Source of the DNA: Jeotgalibacillus sp. ET6
Lineage (GTDB): Bacteria; Bacillota; Bacilli; Bacillales; Jeotgalibacillaceae
Direction: 5' to 3'
DNA length: 64,000 nt
NCBI RefSeq assembly: GCF_029667115.1
Contig: NZ_JARUIU010000001.1
Location: forward strand, 496,001 to 560,000
Positions within the stretch are counted from its first letter, which is position 1. Each line of letters starts with the position of its first letter. The translations under genes were made by a program, and so were the position numbers. Shown here in pieces: positions 26,896 through 35,097 of the stretch. Under the pieces are notes generated by a model. The model worked only from the letters and a program-made list of their open reading frames with translations, was not told the origin of the DNA and searched no databases.

Positions 26896-26915
26896 GATTT
26901 CCCTCCAATATCAGA

Positions 26916-26944
26916 TTGCTTTCCCTCATTGTTTTGACTATAAT
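26916..26944 (+). promoter_or_regulatory. Sigma-A promoter of ypjC
   Basis: TTGCTT (26916-26921) and a perfect TATAAT (26939-26944) with a 17-nt spacer, about 32 nt upstream of the ypjC ATG. Confidence 0.65.
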
Positions 26945-26976
26945 TGCTTCGTATGTACAGCAAAGGGGAGATGTTT

Positions 26977-27846
26977 ATGCCATTTGGGTTAAGAATGAAA
27001 AATTGTTTGTTTATTTTACTTGGTTCATCCATTTTCAGCTTCGGTATCGTTCATTTTAACATTCAAAACAACCTGGCTGAAGGTGGTTTTACTGGAATTA
27101 CGCTTTTATTATACTTTATTTTCGATATAAAACCTTCTATAACGAATTTACTCCTTAATATTCCCATATTTATTATTGGATGGCGGCTCCTTGGCAGAAA
27201 AGCTTTTTTGTACACCATCCTTGGCACAATAAGTGTATCAGTGTTCCTGGAAGTATTCTACAGATTTCAGTTCTCCATTCCTTTATCAGATGATTTGTTT
27301 TTAGCGGCCTTATTTGCAGGAGCGTTTATAGGTGTCGGACTTGGCATTATTTTTCGATATGGCGGAACGACAGGCGGAGTTGATATTATTGCACGGCTTG
27401 CTAATAAGTACAGCGGATGGAGTATGGGAAGGACCATGTTCTTATTTGATGCAGTCGTCATCCTTCTCTCACTTGTCACGTATTTAAATTACCGGGAGGC
27501 CATGTACACTTTAGTAGCCGTATTTGTTGGCGCCAGAGTCATTGACTTTATGCAGGAGGGTGCTTATGCAGCAAAAGGAGCTATGATCATCTCCCCAGCT
27601 CAAAACGAAATAGCAGATCGTATTACACTGGAAATGGACAGAGGCGTTACCGTGCTGACAGGAACCGGCCATTATTCGAAAGAGTCCAGGTCTGTACTTT
27701 ATTGCGTTGTGGGCAGAAATGAAATTGTGCGCTTAAAAAACATCATTACGTCCATCGATCCACATGCATTTGTTTCTGTAACAGACGTGCACGATGTTTT
27801 AGGGGAAGGTTTTACCTTAGATGAAAATAAACGTCCGTTGGAGTAG
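26977..27846 (+). CDS. ypjC: YitT-family membrane protein YpjC
   Basis: 289 residues. The N-terminal half holds about five membrane helices (DUF161/YitT type: FGIVHFNIQNNLAEGGFTG, then GLGIIFRYGGTTGGVDIIA). The C-terminal cytoplasmic DUF2179 domain contains DRGVTVLTGTGHYSKE. The biochemical role of this family is unsettled. The ATG at 26977 follows AAGGGGAG with a 6-nt gap; upstream in-frame starts lack a site. This is the only plus-strand gene between ponA and ansA. Confidence 0.88.
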   Translation: MPFGLRMKNCLFILLGSSIFSFGIVHFNIQNNLAEGGFTGITLLLYFIFDIKPSITNLLLNIPIFIIGWRLLGRKAFLYTILGTISVSVFLEVFYRFQFSIPLSDDLFLAALFAGAFIGVGLGIIFRYGGTTGGVDIIARLANKYSGWSMGRTMFLFDAVVILLSLVTYLNYREAMYTLVAVFVGARVIDFMQEGAYAAKGAMIISPAQNEIADRITLEMDRGVTVLTGTGHYSKESRSVLYCVVGRNEIVRLKNIITSIDPHAFVSVTDVHDVLGEGFTLDENKRPLE

Positions 27847-27882
27847 CAATGAAGGCAAAATCAATTGGAGCCGATAACAAGC

Positions 27883-27914
27883 AAGAGCCTGAGACAATGA
27901 TGTCTCAGGCTCTT
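27883..27914. terminator. Terminator hairpin of repeat copy A (ypjC / yugP-like)
   Basis: AAGAGCCTGAGACA (27883-27896) and TGTCTCAGGCTCTT (27901-27914) form a perfect 14-bp stem with a 4-base loop. It lies between two convergent genes and can serve both. The same hairpin recurs in copies B-E. Confidence 0.8.
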
Positions 27915-28074
27915 GACCGGTTTACTTTACTTCAGTCAGATGCTTTTTAAAAGAGGGGGGCAGAAGCCTTCGGGGACCTTGTTTAGATCTTTGGATACCG
28001 ATATCTCCTGCATAACCTTCCGCTCAGCACCTAACATACATAAGCTATACTGGCTCATAGATAGGGCCAGGGTG
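27883..28074 (-). repeat. Dispersed intergenic repeat, copy A (diverged)
   Basis: It shares the terminal hairpin and the adjoining GACCGGTTTACTTTACTTCA with the other copies, then drifts: the middle keeps short resemblances (GATGCTTT, GGGGGGCAGAAG) and the tail is not clearly alignable. The element fills the gap up to the stop codon of the yugP-like gene. No gene is seen in it. The right boundary is uncertain. Confidence 0.6.
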
Positions 28075-28752
28075 TTATTCTTCGCCATTCATTCCCAAAA
28101 ACATGAAAATAAACCGCATTAATTCAAGCAATGCAATTAATGCCGCAGCTACATACGTCAACGCGGCAGCATTTAATACTTTTTTCGCGTGAGGCTCTTC
28201 CTCATTTCGGATAATCCCGCTGCTTACCATCTGGTTCATCGCGCGGGAAGAGGCATCAAACTCTACCGGAAGAGTAACAAATTGAAACAGAACTGCTGCT
28301 GTAAAAAACAGAATACCTACGAGATAAAGTCCTGTCAGCTGTAAAATTGCCCCGCCAATGATTAAAAAGATCGACAAGTTAGAACCCAAACTTGCAACCG
28401 GAGCTAAAGCAGAGCGGAACTTCAGGAAAGCGTACCCTTCAGCATGCTGTATGGCATGTCCTACTTCATGCGCTGCTACAGCAGCCCCTGCAACTGACAT
28501 TTTGTGATAATTATCAGGTGATAATACAATTTCTTTTGAACTTGGGTTGTAATGGTCGCTTAAAAATCCTCTGCCGGGTTTGACAGTCACATCGTAAATG
28601 TTATTGTCTTCAAGAATCCTTCTGGCTACTTCTGCCCCTGTCATATTGGCAGTCGTCGCAATTTTTGAATATTTTTTATACGTTGTTTTAACGCGTCTAT
28701 TTGCCCATAAAGGCACAAGCAAAATAACGGCAAAATAAATTAGAAAATCCAT
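28075..28752 (-). CDS. YugP-like zinc metallopeptidase
   Basis: 225-residue membrane metalloprotease of the YugP family (Zn_peptidase_2). There is an N-terminal membrane segment, the zinc motif HEVGHAIQH (about residues 115-123), then a helical hairpin of hydrophobic segments and a C-terminal membrane helix. PVEFDASSRAMNQM and AAALTYVAAALIAL match the family well. Substrates are unknown. In B. subtilis yugP lies elsewhere; here the gene stands between ypjB and ypjC. The ribosome site is TTGGAGGG. Confidence 0.9.
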   Translation of the reverse strand: MDFLIYFAVILLVPLWANRRVKTTYKKYSKIATTANMTGAEVARRILEDNNIYDVTVKPGRGFLSDHYNPSSKEIVLSPDNYHKMSVAGAAVAAHEVGHAIQHAEGYAFLKFRSALAPVASLGSNLSIFLIIGGAILQLTGLYLVGILFFTAAVLFQFVTLPVEFDASSRAMNQMVSSGIIRNEEEPHAKKVLNAAALTYVAAALIALLELMRFIFMFLGMNGEE

Positions 28753-28808
28753 AGGGTCCCTCCAAGAAGTATGTTTGATTAAATTTTACCTTTCCCATAG
28801 ATTTATTG

Positions 28809-29489
28809 TCAATCAGAATGATTCCGTATTCGTTTTCTTCTTTTTTCTCCGACATATTTTCGCCATGAAGCGTACGTTAAAGCAGAAATCAGTACTCCGC
28901 CTGTAACCGTAGATACCAGTACTAAGTTTGACCCTGCTAAATGATCTTCATACCATATTTGAAAGGGTGGTACAGAATTCCCTGGCTGAATCGCAGCAGC
29001 CATGACCAGATCTTCTTCAGAAACCGAAGCCTCTTTTATCGCTTCCATGTCATTATTTTCAGCCATCATGTGCAAAACTGGAAGCATCGCATCATACACT
29101 TTATTCATGTCCTCAACCGTTCCGGTATTACCTCCGTTATCAGCCAGAGTATGAAAATACCCATTCAAGTATCTTAAATAGTAAACCCTGTCTTCGGTAA
29201 TATATTCAGCAGCAGAGAGGAATGACCATAACTGAATTAATTTATCCTTATGCATCAAATTATTCGAAGAAAGCACAGAAATCAACTTTGAATAATGCTC
29301 TTCAAGAGGTTCTCTTTGTTCATTTGAAAGGGTAAGATACCAGTCATTTAAACGTAATACACCCTCTTCGTAATCTTTGCTCGATATATATTGAAAAATT
29401 TCATTAAATTCTGTTTCAGCATAAGTGGTTTGTAAGGGAACTCCAGCAAACAAAATAATTAGTATACATATAGCCCAACCTCTCTTCAT
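28809..29489 (-). CDS. ypjB: Sporulation-associated protein YpjB
   Basis: 226 residues with an N-terminal signal peptide (about 1-24, ending TTYAE), a helical extracytoplasmic domain and a C-terminal membrane helix (LVLVSTVTGGVLISALTYA) followed by a basic tail. Length, topology and place after ypjA match YpjB. In B. subtilis it belongs to the sporulation genes, but no molecular role is known. The second ATG (29489) is chosen because AGGGGGG is then 6 nt away. Confidence 0.85.
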   Translation of the reverse strand: MKRGWAICILIILFAGVPLQTTYAETEFNEIFQYISSKDYEEGVLRLNDWYLTLSNEQREPLEEHYSKLISVLSSNNLMHKDKLIQLWSFLSAAEYITEDRVYYLRYLNGYFHTLADNGGNTGTVEDMNKVYDAMLPVLHMMAENNDMEAIKEASVSEEDLVMAAAIQPGNSVPPFQIWYEDHLAGSNLVLVSTVTGGVLISALTYASWRKYVGEKRRKRIRNHSD

Positions 29490-29529
29490 GACCATCCCCC
29501 CTGCATTAAACTATGCAGAAGGAAAGTCT

Positions 29530-30138
29530 TTAAGAAGAGTAATTCATCAAGTTACGCTTTGCACTTTTTTTATAAATCACCAGCCAATAAGCCAGTCCAA
29601 TTGAGGCAATACTGAGCCAAAAAGTGAAGTAGCCAATCTCCATAACAAATTGATCCAAGCTCGAATAAACGGGATACTGACCAAAAACATAATCTATAAC
29701 ATCATTATGTAAAGTCCAAATAGCTGCTAAAGCCAAATGCCACCACGAAAAACGATAAAATGGCGCATATAGGATTCCTTGCAAAGCCATAGCCCCATGA
29801 GAAAAAATGAGCATCCAGGCCTGCAGAGAAATGGTTCCTGTTACCTGTCCCGTTAAGATATTCATGACAACAGCCCAGATCCCATATTTAAATAGGGTAA
29901 CCAGAGCTAGAGCCTCCATTATTTTACACCTTTTACCTAAAAGAAAAAAACCAATAACAACCGTAAAAAATAAGCTCGCCGTAGGACTATCAGGAACAAA
30001 AAGCAAAAAGATCGGTTCTGTGTTCATTAACTGATACTCGTACCAGTAATAGCCATAGAGAGTCCCCAGTAAATTCACGGTAAATAATATGATTAAAAAA
30101 GTCCTGTTCGTCAACCATGCATAAAGAAGTTCTTTCAT
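29530..30138 (-). CDS. ypjA: YpjA family membrane protein (DUF1405)
   Basis: 202 residues with about six membrane helices. Family motifs: NLLGTLYGYYWYEYQL, FVPDSPTASLFFTV, LVTLFKYGIWAVVMN and AIWTLHNDVIDYVFG. Function is unknown; the conserved position after qcrABC suggests a link to respiration or membrane energetics, but this is inference. The ATG at 30138 aligns with the B. subtilis start; an upstream GTG would add three residues. A terminator separates it from qcrC. Confidence 0.9.
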   Translation of the reverse strand: MKELLYAWLTNRTFLIILFTVNLLGTLYGYYWYEYQLMNTEPIFLLFVPDSPTASLFFTVVIGFFLLGKRCKIMEALALVTLFKYGIWAVVMNILTGQVTGTISLQAWMLIFSHGAMALQGILYAPFYRFSWWHLALAAIWTLHNDVIDYVFGQYPVYSSLDQFVMEIGYFTFWLSIASIGLAYWLVIYKKSAKRNLMNYSS

Positions 30139-30163
30139 GGACCTCACATCCTCACTTTCAAAA

Positions 30164-30191
30164 AAAAGAGCCAGTCAGCACCGGCTCTTTT
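30164..30191 (-). terminator. Terminator of qcrABC
   Basis: AAAAGAGCC (minus strand) pairs with GGCTCTTTT across 30164-30191 with an inner GTGCTGAC loop region, followed by more T residues. It starts 10 nt after the qcrC stop. Confidence 0.8.
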
Positions 30192-30201
30192 TTAATCTTG
30201 A

Positions 30202-30969
30202 TTATTCAGCTGAAACTTCTTCAACAAATGCTGCAAGTTCTTCCAATTCTTCATCAGTTCCCTGGAAAAGATCTGCAGGCATATTACCAATTCCATTTAC
30301 AGCAATATCTGCAATTTCCTCAGCTTCTAATCCTGCCCCTGCAAGTGAAGGAGCAGCAGAACCGCCCTCTAAATTATCACCATGACAGCTTATACATCCC
30401 TGTTCCTCATAGATTGCATAACCTGCAGCTTCAGTATCTACTTCCACCTCGGCAACAATTTCACCTTGTGAACGCTGCTTTTCCCAGTCATGGTAAGCAA
30501 CAGATTCCCATGTAAGGAAAATGGTTGCAGCCACACCAAGCAGCATAAAGCTGGTCGCCAGCGGGCGTTTACCCGGACGGCGTTCAGGTCCTCTATCGAT
30601 AAATGGCGCCAGCAGCAGTGCTCCAAATGCAATACCCGGAATAACAAATGCTCCGATCACATTGTAAGGACCAGATGCAAAATCATACTTAAGTAATTGA
30701 TATAAAAATAAGAAGTACCAGTCAGGCAACGGCGTATATCCAGCATCCGTCGGATCTGCAATTTTCTCTAAAGGCGGCTCATGCGCCACTGTTAAAGAAA
30801 GGTATCCAATTAAAAATACTGCACCTACCAGCCATTCCTTAAGTAAAAAGTTTGGCCAGAAAGCTTCCGTTTTACCCGGGAATTCCGAATAGTCCTTCGG
30901 AATATTCGGTTTACGATTTGCAGGTACTCGTGAATCACCTACAAATTTCATCCCTTTTCCGCGATGCAT
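30202..30969 (-). CDS. qcrC: Menaquinol:cytochrome c reductase, cytochrome b/c subunit
   Basis: 255 residues. The N-terminal part is the subunit IV-like half of cytochrome b (three helices, PDWYFLFLYQLLKYDF). A fourth helix follows (LATSFMLLGVAATIFL), then a C-terminal cytochrome c domain with the heme-attachment motif CISCHG (about residue 196) and a Met ligand probably in GNMPADLF. This fusion is typical of Bacillus bc complexes. Last gene of qcrA-qcrB-qcrC. The ribosome site is AAAGGAGGG. Confidence 0.96.
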   Translation of the reverse strand: MHRGKGMKFVGDSRVPANRKPNIPKDYSEFPGKTEAFWPNFLLKEWLVGAVFLIGYLSLTVAHEPPLEKIADPTDAGYTPLPDWYFLFLYQLLKYDFASGPYNVIGAFVIPGIAFGALLLAPFIDRGPERRPGKRPLATSFMLLGVAATIFLTWESVAYHDWEKQRSQGEIVAEVEVDTEAAGYAIYEEQGCISCHGDNLEGGSAAPSLAGAGLEAEEIADIAVNGIGNMPADLFQGTDEELEELAAFVEEVSAE

Positions 30970-31014
30970 AGCTTTTCCCTCCTTTATTTCTCTAAATGGA
31001 TGAGCAACTCAAAT

Positions 31015-31689
31015 TTAAAGTGGTCCCGAAATACCTTGTTTACGAATCATGATAAAGTGAGCTGCCATGAGTCCAAGAAGAGCTCCAGGCAAGAAAAACA
31101 CATGAATCGCGAAGAAACGTGTTAAGGTTTGAGCACCTAAAATGGTTGGATCACCAGCAAGAAGCGTTCTGATCTGTTCTCCAATGAATGGAGTAGCTGC
31201 TGCAATCTCGATTCCTACTTTTGTAGCGAATAATGCTTTCATATCCCATGGAAGCAGGTATCCAGTGAAACCAAGTCCAAGCATAACGAAGAAAATAAGT
31301 ACACCAACAACCCAATTCAATTCACGAGGCTTTTTATATGCCCCGGTAAAAAATACCCGTAAGGTATGAAGAAATAGCATAACGATTACCAAACTGGCTC
31401 CCCAGTGATGCATACCACGCACAATAACACCAAAGGCTACTTCATTTTGAAGATAATAAACGGATCTCCATGCATTTTCAATATCCGGAACATAGTACAT
31501 TGTTAAAAACATACCGGACAGGATTTGGATGACAGTTACAAAGAATGTAAGACCGCCGAAACAGTACACAAACGCAGAAAAGTGATGAGCAGGGTTTACG
31601 TGCTCAGGCACTTCATGGTCCGCGATATCACGCCACATTGGTGTAATATCCAATCGTTCGTCGACCCAATCATAAATCTTATTAAGCAC
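31015..31689 (-). CDS. qcrB: Menaquinol:cytochrome c reductase, cytochrome b subunit
   Basis: 224 residues, four membrane helices, b6-type cytochrome b. Heme ligands lie in FSAFVYCFGG (the Cys of this motif binds an extra heme covalently in b6f-like complexes), GMHHWGASLV and RFFAIHVFFLPG. The sequence is almost identical to B. subtilis QcrB in the parts I recall. GTG at 31689 after AAGGGGG is the start; one codon earlier is TTG without proper spacing. Confidence 0.96.
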   Translation of the reverse strand: MLNKIYDWVDERLDITPMWRDIADHEVPEHVNPAHHFSAFVYCFGGLTFFVTVIQILSGMFLTMYYVPDIENAWRSVYYLQNEVAFGVIVRGMHHWGASLVIVMLFLHTLRVFFTGAYKKPRELNWVVGVLIFFVMLGLGFTGYLLPWDMKALFATKVGIEIAAATPFIGEQIRTLLAGDPTILGAQTLTRFFAIHVFFLPGALLGLMAAHFIMIRKQGISGPL

Positions 31690-31706
31690 CAATTACGCCC
31701 CCTTTA

Positions 31707-32216
31707 CTATACAATCTTGTTTGGTACAACCTGTCCGAGCTGTAAAATCCCATCATCGCCTACTCTGGCTTCAAACTGATCCAGAGGAGCCGTTGGCGGC
31801 GTTCCCGGTACATTCTTACCATTTTTTTCATATAAACCGTTATGGCATGGACAGAAGAAACGATTTGGATCGCTCTCTCTTCCTTCCCAGCTTACCGTAC
31901 ATCCCAAATGCTTGCATGTAGGGCTAAGTGCCACAATTTCTCCCGCTTCATCAAGGTACACCCAAGCTGTTTGTGTAACATCAGAAGTATACCATGCATC
32001 AACTTGTTCAAAAGTGAAATCAACACGAATCGGCGTCTCTGATAATTCATCTTCAGACGTGCCGGTTGTAATAAAGTCCCCTCCTGCTTCAGCAGTAAGA
32101 ACTGGATCGATAGCAAACCGCACCATCGGCATGAGCATTCCTGCCGCCATGAAACCGCCTACACCCGTAAGTGTATAATTTAAAAATTGACGACGTGAAA
32201 CACGTTGGTTACTCAT
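31707..32216 (-). CDS. qcrA: Menaquinol:cytochrome c reductase, Rieske iron-sulfur subunit
   Basis: 169 residues. An N-terminal twin-arginine signal (VSRRQFLNY) and anchor helix (GGFMAAGMLMPMV) precede the Rieske domain. The [2Fe-2S] ligands are in CKHLGC (about 109-114) and CPCHNG (about 129-134). It accepts electrons from menaquinol and passes them to the c-type heme in QcrC. First gene of the operon, with its own strong promoter. Confidence 0.97.
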   Translation of the reverse strand: MSNQRVSRRQFLNYTLTGVGGFMAAGMLMPMVRFAIDPVLTAEAGGDFITTGTSEDELSETPIRVDFTFEQVDAWYTSDVTQTAWVYLDEAGEIVALSPTCKHLGCTVSWEGRESDPNRFFCPCHNGLYEKNGKNVPGTPPTAPLDQFEARVGDDGILQLGQVVPNKIV

Positions 32217-32289
32217 TATTTTCCCCCCTCTATCTTCAGGTCAGTCCGTCCGGACATATTTCGCACAAATATATAACTAGGACATATTC

Positions 32290-32318
32290 ATGATATATCA
32301 ATATATTATCAAGGTCAA
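32290..32318 (-). promoter_or_regulatory. Sigma-A promoter of qcrABC
   Basis: TTGACC (32313-32318) and TATCAT (32290-32295) with a 17-nt spacer. The predicted leader is about 67 nt and contains a TCCGTCCGGA palindromic patch that might bind a regulator; no known operator was recognised. Confidence 0.7.
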
Positions 32319-32366
32319 TATTGCGTTGACCCTTTTCAATTGGACAATGTGAAGTTTTTTTGAACG

Positions 32367-32825
32367 TTAATTTGTTTGCCACTTTTGCACAATTAATTTT
32401 ACCAATTGATTTACTTGATCATCAATGATTTTTCTTTTGTATTTCTCCTCCATATGTTCAAGCGGAATAGAAGGCATCCAAATCAAATTCCCGCCGAGAT
32501 CTTGTTCAAATTCTTTCCACTCTATATCTGAAGTCAGGCAAAATACATGTTCAAATTGATTCTCCTTGAATTCTTCAATCCATTCCTGAAGTTTTTCGGT
32601 CTCCCCTTTACCTTTTCCGCTTATATAAGTAAAAGGAGGAACCAGAAGCATTCTTCCTTTAAACTGTTTTTCCAGGAGATTTGTCAGCAGTGTAATAAAC
32701 TCTGCCTGTTCAGCTTCCTGTTTGGTCCGGTCCGTAAAACTGATTGGAAGTATTGGAACAATAACAGTATCAATATAGGCTTTTTCTTTTAAATATAAAC
32801 CGATTTCTTTAGCATTCCATAACAT
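32367..32825 (-). CDS. ypiF: YpiF family protein (DUF2487)
   Basis: 152 residues, opening MLWNAKEIGLYLKEKAYIDT. The core looks like a small alpha/beta fold (VIVPILPISF, MLLVPPFTYI, HVFCLTSDIEW), as in YpiF/DUF2487. No catalytic residues can be pointed to and the function is unknown. It lies just upstream of qcrABC, as in B. subtilis, separated from it by 150 nt that include the qcr promoter. Confidence 0.87.
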   Translation of the reverse strand: MLWNAKEIGLYLKEKAYIDTVIVPILPISFTDRTKQEAEQAEFITLLTNLLEKQFKGRMLLVPPFTYISGKGKGETEKLQEWIEEFKENQFEHVFCLTSDIEWKEFEQDLGGNLIWMPSIPLEHMEEKYKRKIIDDQVNQLVKLIVQKWQTN

Positions 32826-32874
32826 TGCAAATTTACCCCCATTTCTTTATCTTTTGTAGTTTACCATAAAAAAA

Positions 32875-33060
32875 AGAGCCTGGGACAAAAGTGTCTCAAG
32901 CTCTCTGACCTGTCAGCTGCACTTCAAGCGGACTCTTTCCACAGGGACGGCGGCTTGTGCCGTTCATATCCCTCAAAGAGTCGCCGCCTTCAGCTCAGCT
33001 AAACTCATACAATTGATAAAAAAGTACTCATTATTAAAACTTTTTTGAGTTTTGCCCAAC
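32875..33060 (-). repeat. Dispersed intergenic repeat, copy B
   Basis: On the minus strand the element runs from just after the ypiB stop to the hairpin AGAGCTTGAGACA / TGTCCCAGGCTCT (32875-32904). The core reads GAAGGCGGCGACTC near its start and TGTGGAAAGAGTCCGC later. GACTCTTT and AAAGAGTC form an outer stem, AGGGA with TCCCT an inner one, and ACGGC with GCCGT the innermost. This is the best structured copy. No coding region. Confidence 0.8.
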
Positions 33061-33074
33061 CACTAAAAAGTTAT

Positions 33075-33620
33075 TTATAAAAGTGTAACATTCTTTAATT
33101 CTTCAGTCAGTTTTGTAAATGTTTCATGGTCCTGAGCATCCAATGCGCGGTCTATCTCATCGAGCAGCTTTTGTCTTTTAAATGTGACAATGCTTTCCTT
33201 TAAGAACTGTTCGGCGACAATTCTGTCTTTTTCCGTAATACGCAAATATTTCGGCATAAAAGGATTCTCCTCCATGACTGCCGCATACTGATGAGTAGCA
33301 TGGGAAGCATGGAAATTAAGCTGGATAAAAATATCTTCTTCCCGATGAAGGCGTATATCATGAAACGATTTTTCAGCATCCGTAGTCATGATATTGCCTT
33401 TATAAAACCGGAATGCTACGTCATCTACACATTGAGTTGACATAACGATTCCTCTCGGGCAATATTGGGCTTCCTCGACAAAATGCAGATTTTCCATTAA
33501 TTCATCGTGACTCATTAGGTAATTTAATATCCACACAGACTCTCTTCTTTTAAGCTGGTAATGATTTAAGAACCATCTTATAAAATCTTTTTTTTCGTGT
33601 ACTGAAACTGGTGCGGCCAT
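33075..33620 (-). CDS. ypiB: UPF0302 protein YpiB
   Basis: 181 residues. The UPF0302 domain covers about 1-130 ([21 protein letters not shown] and [14 protein letters not shown] in pieces), followed by a short IDEAL-type segment near the C-terminus ([17 protein letters not shown]). Role unknown. The ribosome site is AAGGGGGGG. It is followed downstream by repeat copy B and preceded by ypiA at 43 nt, the same pairing as in B. subtilis. Confidence 0.9.
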   Translation of the reverse strand: MAAPVSVHEKKDFIRWFLNHYQLKRRESVWILNYLMSHDELMENLHFVEEAQYCPRGIVMSTQCVDDVAFRFYKGNIMTTDAEKSFHDIRLHREEDIFIQLNFHASHATHQYAAVMEENPFMPKYLRITEKDRIVAEQFLKESIVTFKRQKLLDEIDRALDAQDHETFTKLTEELKNVTLL

Positions 33621-33663
33621 GCGATCCCCCCCTTTACCCTTTAATCAGTATGACGACAGGTAT

Positions 33664-34941
33664 TTACATCTGCTCCAGACGCTCAAGTGTTTGCTGCCAA
33701 TCTTCATTTGTAGGATCCTTTTTAGCAAGCTTCAGAAAGATTTCCCTGGCTTCTGACAGCCTGCTTTCTTCTAAAAGAAACAATCCATAATCCTCAAGAA
33801 AATCTATATGATCATTATATACCACATATGCTTGGGTATATTCATCAGATGCTTTCTCAAATTCTTCAAGCCACTCAAATGCCTTTGCAGCATCCCAGTG
33901 AAATTGAGGGTCGCTTTCCCCGGCGCTTTCAACAACATTGATCACTTCCAGAATGTCTTCTGCTTTTTCCTGTTTTATAAGTAGCCTGTTTAATAAAAGA
34001 GCGGCTTCTAAAAAGTTGGGATCAAGGGCGATCGCCTGTCGGAGATTGGACTCAGCGTTACGTTCATTTCCTTCTTTCAAGTATAATTTTCCAGTATATA
34101 AATAAAGTTCTTTGTTAAAAGGATCGGCCTTTAATCCATTTTCAGCTGACTCCAACGCTTCTTCAAGCTGTTCCTCATGCTCATAGGCTTTGGCAAGAAG
34201 AAGATAGGCTGAATGGTACTCAGGGTCAATTTCAATAACCTCAGATAAAATTTCTATGGAGGTTCTATGATGTGAAGCCTGAAAAGCTGTAAACCCATAT
34301 CCAAAGAGTGTATTGATTTCTCTGCTGTCTTCAAGAGCTTTTTCGTAATAAGGAAGTGCTTCCTCAAAAGCACCGCCTGCGCTGTAGCATTCGCCCAGCC
34401 GCTGCTGAATATGAACTCCTGCTATTTCTTTAATGTCGTGATTGAGCACTTCTTTGTAATGTCTGATTGCTTCTAAAAAGCGTCCCTGCTCATTATATAG
34501 TTCAGCGAGTGCAAACTGAATAACCGGTTCATCAGGCAGCTTTTGCACAGCCTGCTTCAATTTTCTTTCACTTACCTCGAACAGACCCTGCATTTGATAA
34601 AGATCAGCAGCAAGGAGCAATGATCTTGGATAAAACTCATCATTGCTATTTATATTATCAAGCTGCAGCAATGCTTCTTCAGCCTGATCCATTTCAACTA
34701 ATGTTTCTGCGAGCAGAATTTTCAGCTCCGCTTCATCTGGATAACTTTCAATAAGGAGCTCAAATAATTCCTTCGCCTGTTCCAGAAAGCCAAGTTGAAA
34801 AAGTTCTTCAGCGAGCTCAAATTTTTCATCATCAGTGCCTGTTTTTTTTACCTCCGAAAATTCTTTTAATCCCTGTTCTAATTTGCCGTCGTGCAATGAT
34901 TGGATCATTCGATTTGATGCATTCACGCTTTGGTCCCTCAT
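33664..34941 (-). CDS. ypiA: TPR-repeat protein YpiA
   Basis: 425 residues made almost wholly of tetratricopeptide repeats: about ten helical pairs from residue 35 to the end, with typical A/G/Y spacing (AELYNEQGRFLEAIRHYKEV, AKAYEHEEQLEEALESAE). Such proteins serve as binding platforms; no enzymatic part is visible. The partner is unknown. The sequence is acidic. The ATG at 34941 has a close AGAAGGA site; a GTG five codons downstream is an alternative start. Confidence 0.88.
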   Translation of the reverse strand: MRDQSVNASNRMIQSLHDGKLEQGLKEFSEVKKTGTDDEKFELAEELFQLGFLEQAKELFELLIESYPDEAELKILLAETLVEMDQAEEALLQLDNINSNDEFYPRSLLLAADLYQMQGLFEVSERKLKQAVQKLPDEPVIQFALAELYNEQGRFLEAIRHYKEVLNHDIKEIAGVHIQQRLGECYSAGGAFEEALPYYEKALEDSREINTLFGYGFTAFQASHHRTSIEILSEVIEIDPEYHSAYLLLAKAYEHEEQLEEALESAENGLKADPFNKELYLYTGKLYLKEGNERNAESNLRQAIALDPNFLEAALLLNRLLIKQEKAEDILEVINVVESAGESDPQFHWDAAKAFEWLEEFEKASDEYTQAYVVYNDHIDFLEDYGLFLLEESRLSEAREIFLKLAKKDPTNEDWQQTLERLEQM

Positions 34942-35061
34942 TTCCTTCTCTTAAATCTATTTTATATCCTAAGAAAAATCCAGCCAATTAGCAAATTATA
35001 CCCTTTGGAAATCACTTAAAAAGATAATTCGTCAAAACATAATGAATATCCTTTTAAAAAT

Positions 35062-35097
35062 AAAAAAAAGTAAACGATGCCGCTCGACACCGTTCAC
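35062..35097 (-). terminator. Terminator of the aromatic operon
   Basis: GTGAACGGTG pairs with CATCGTTTAC (ten pairs including two G-U), with a TCGAGCGG loop and a run of eight T residues. The left arm starts inside the aroA stop codon. Confidence 0.85.
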
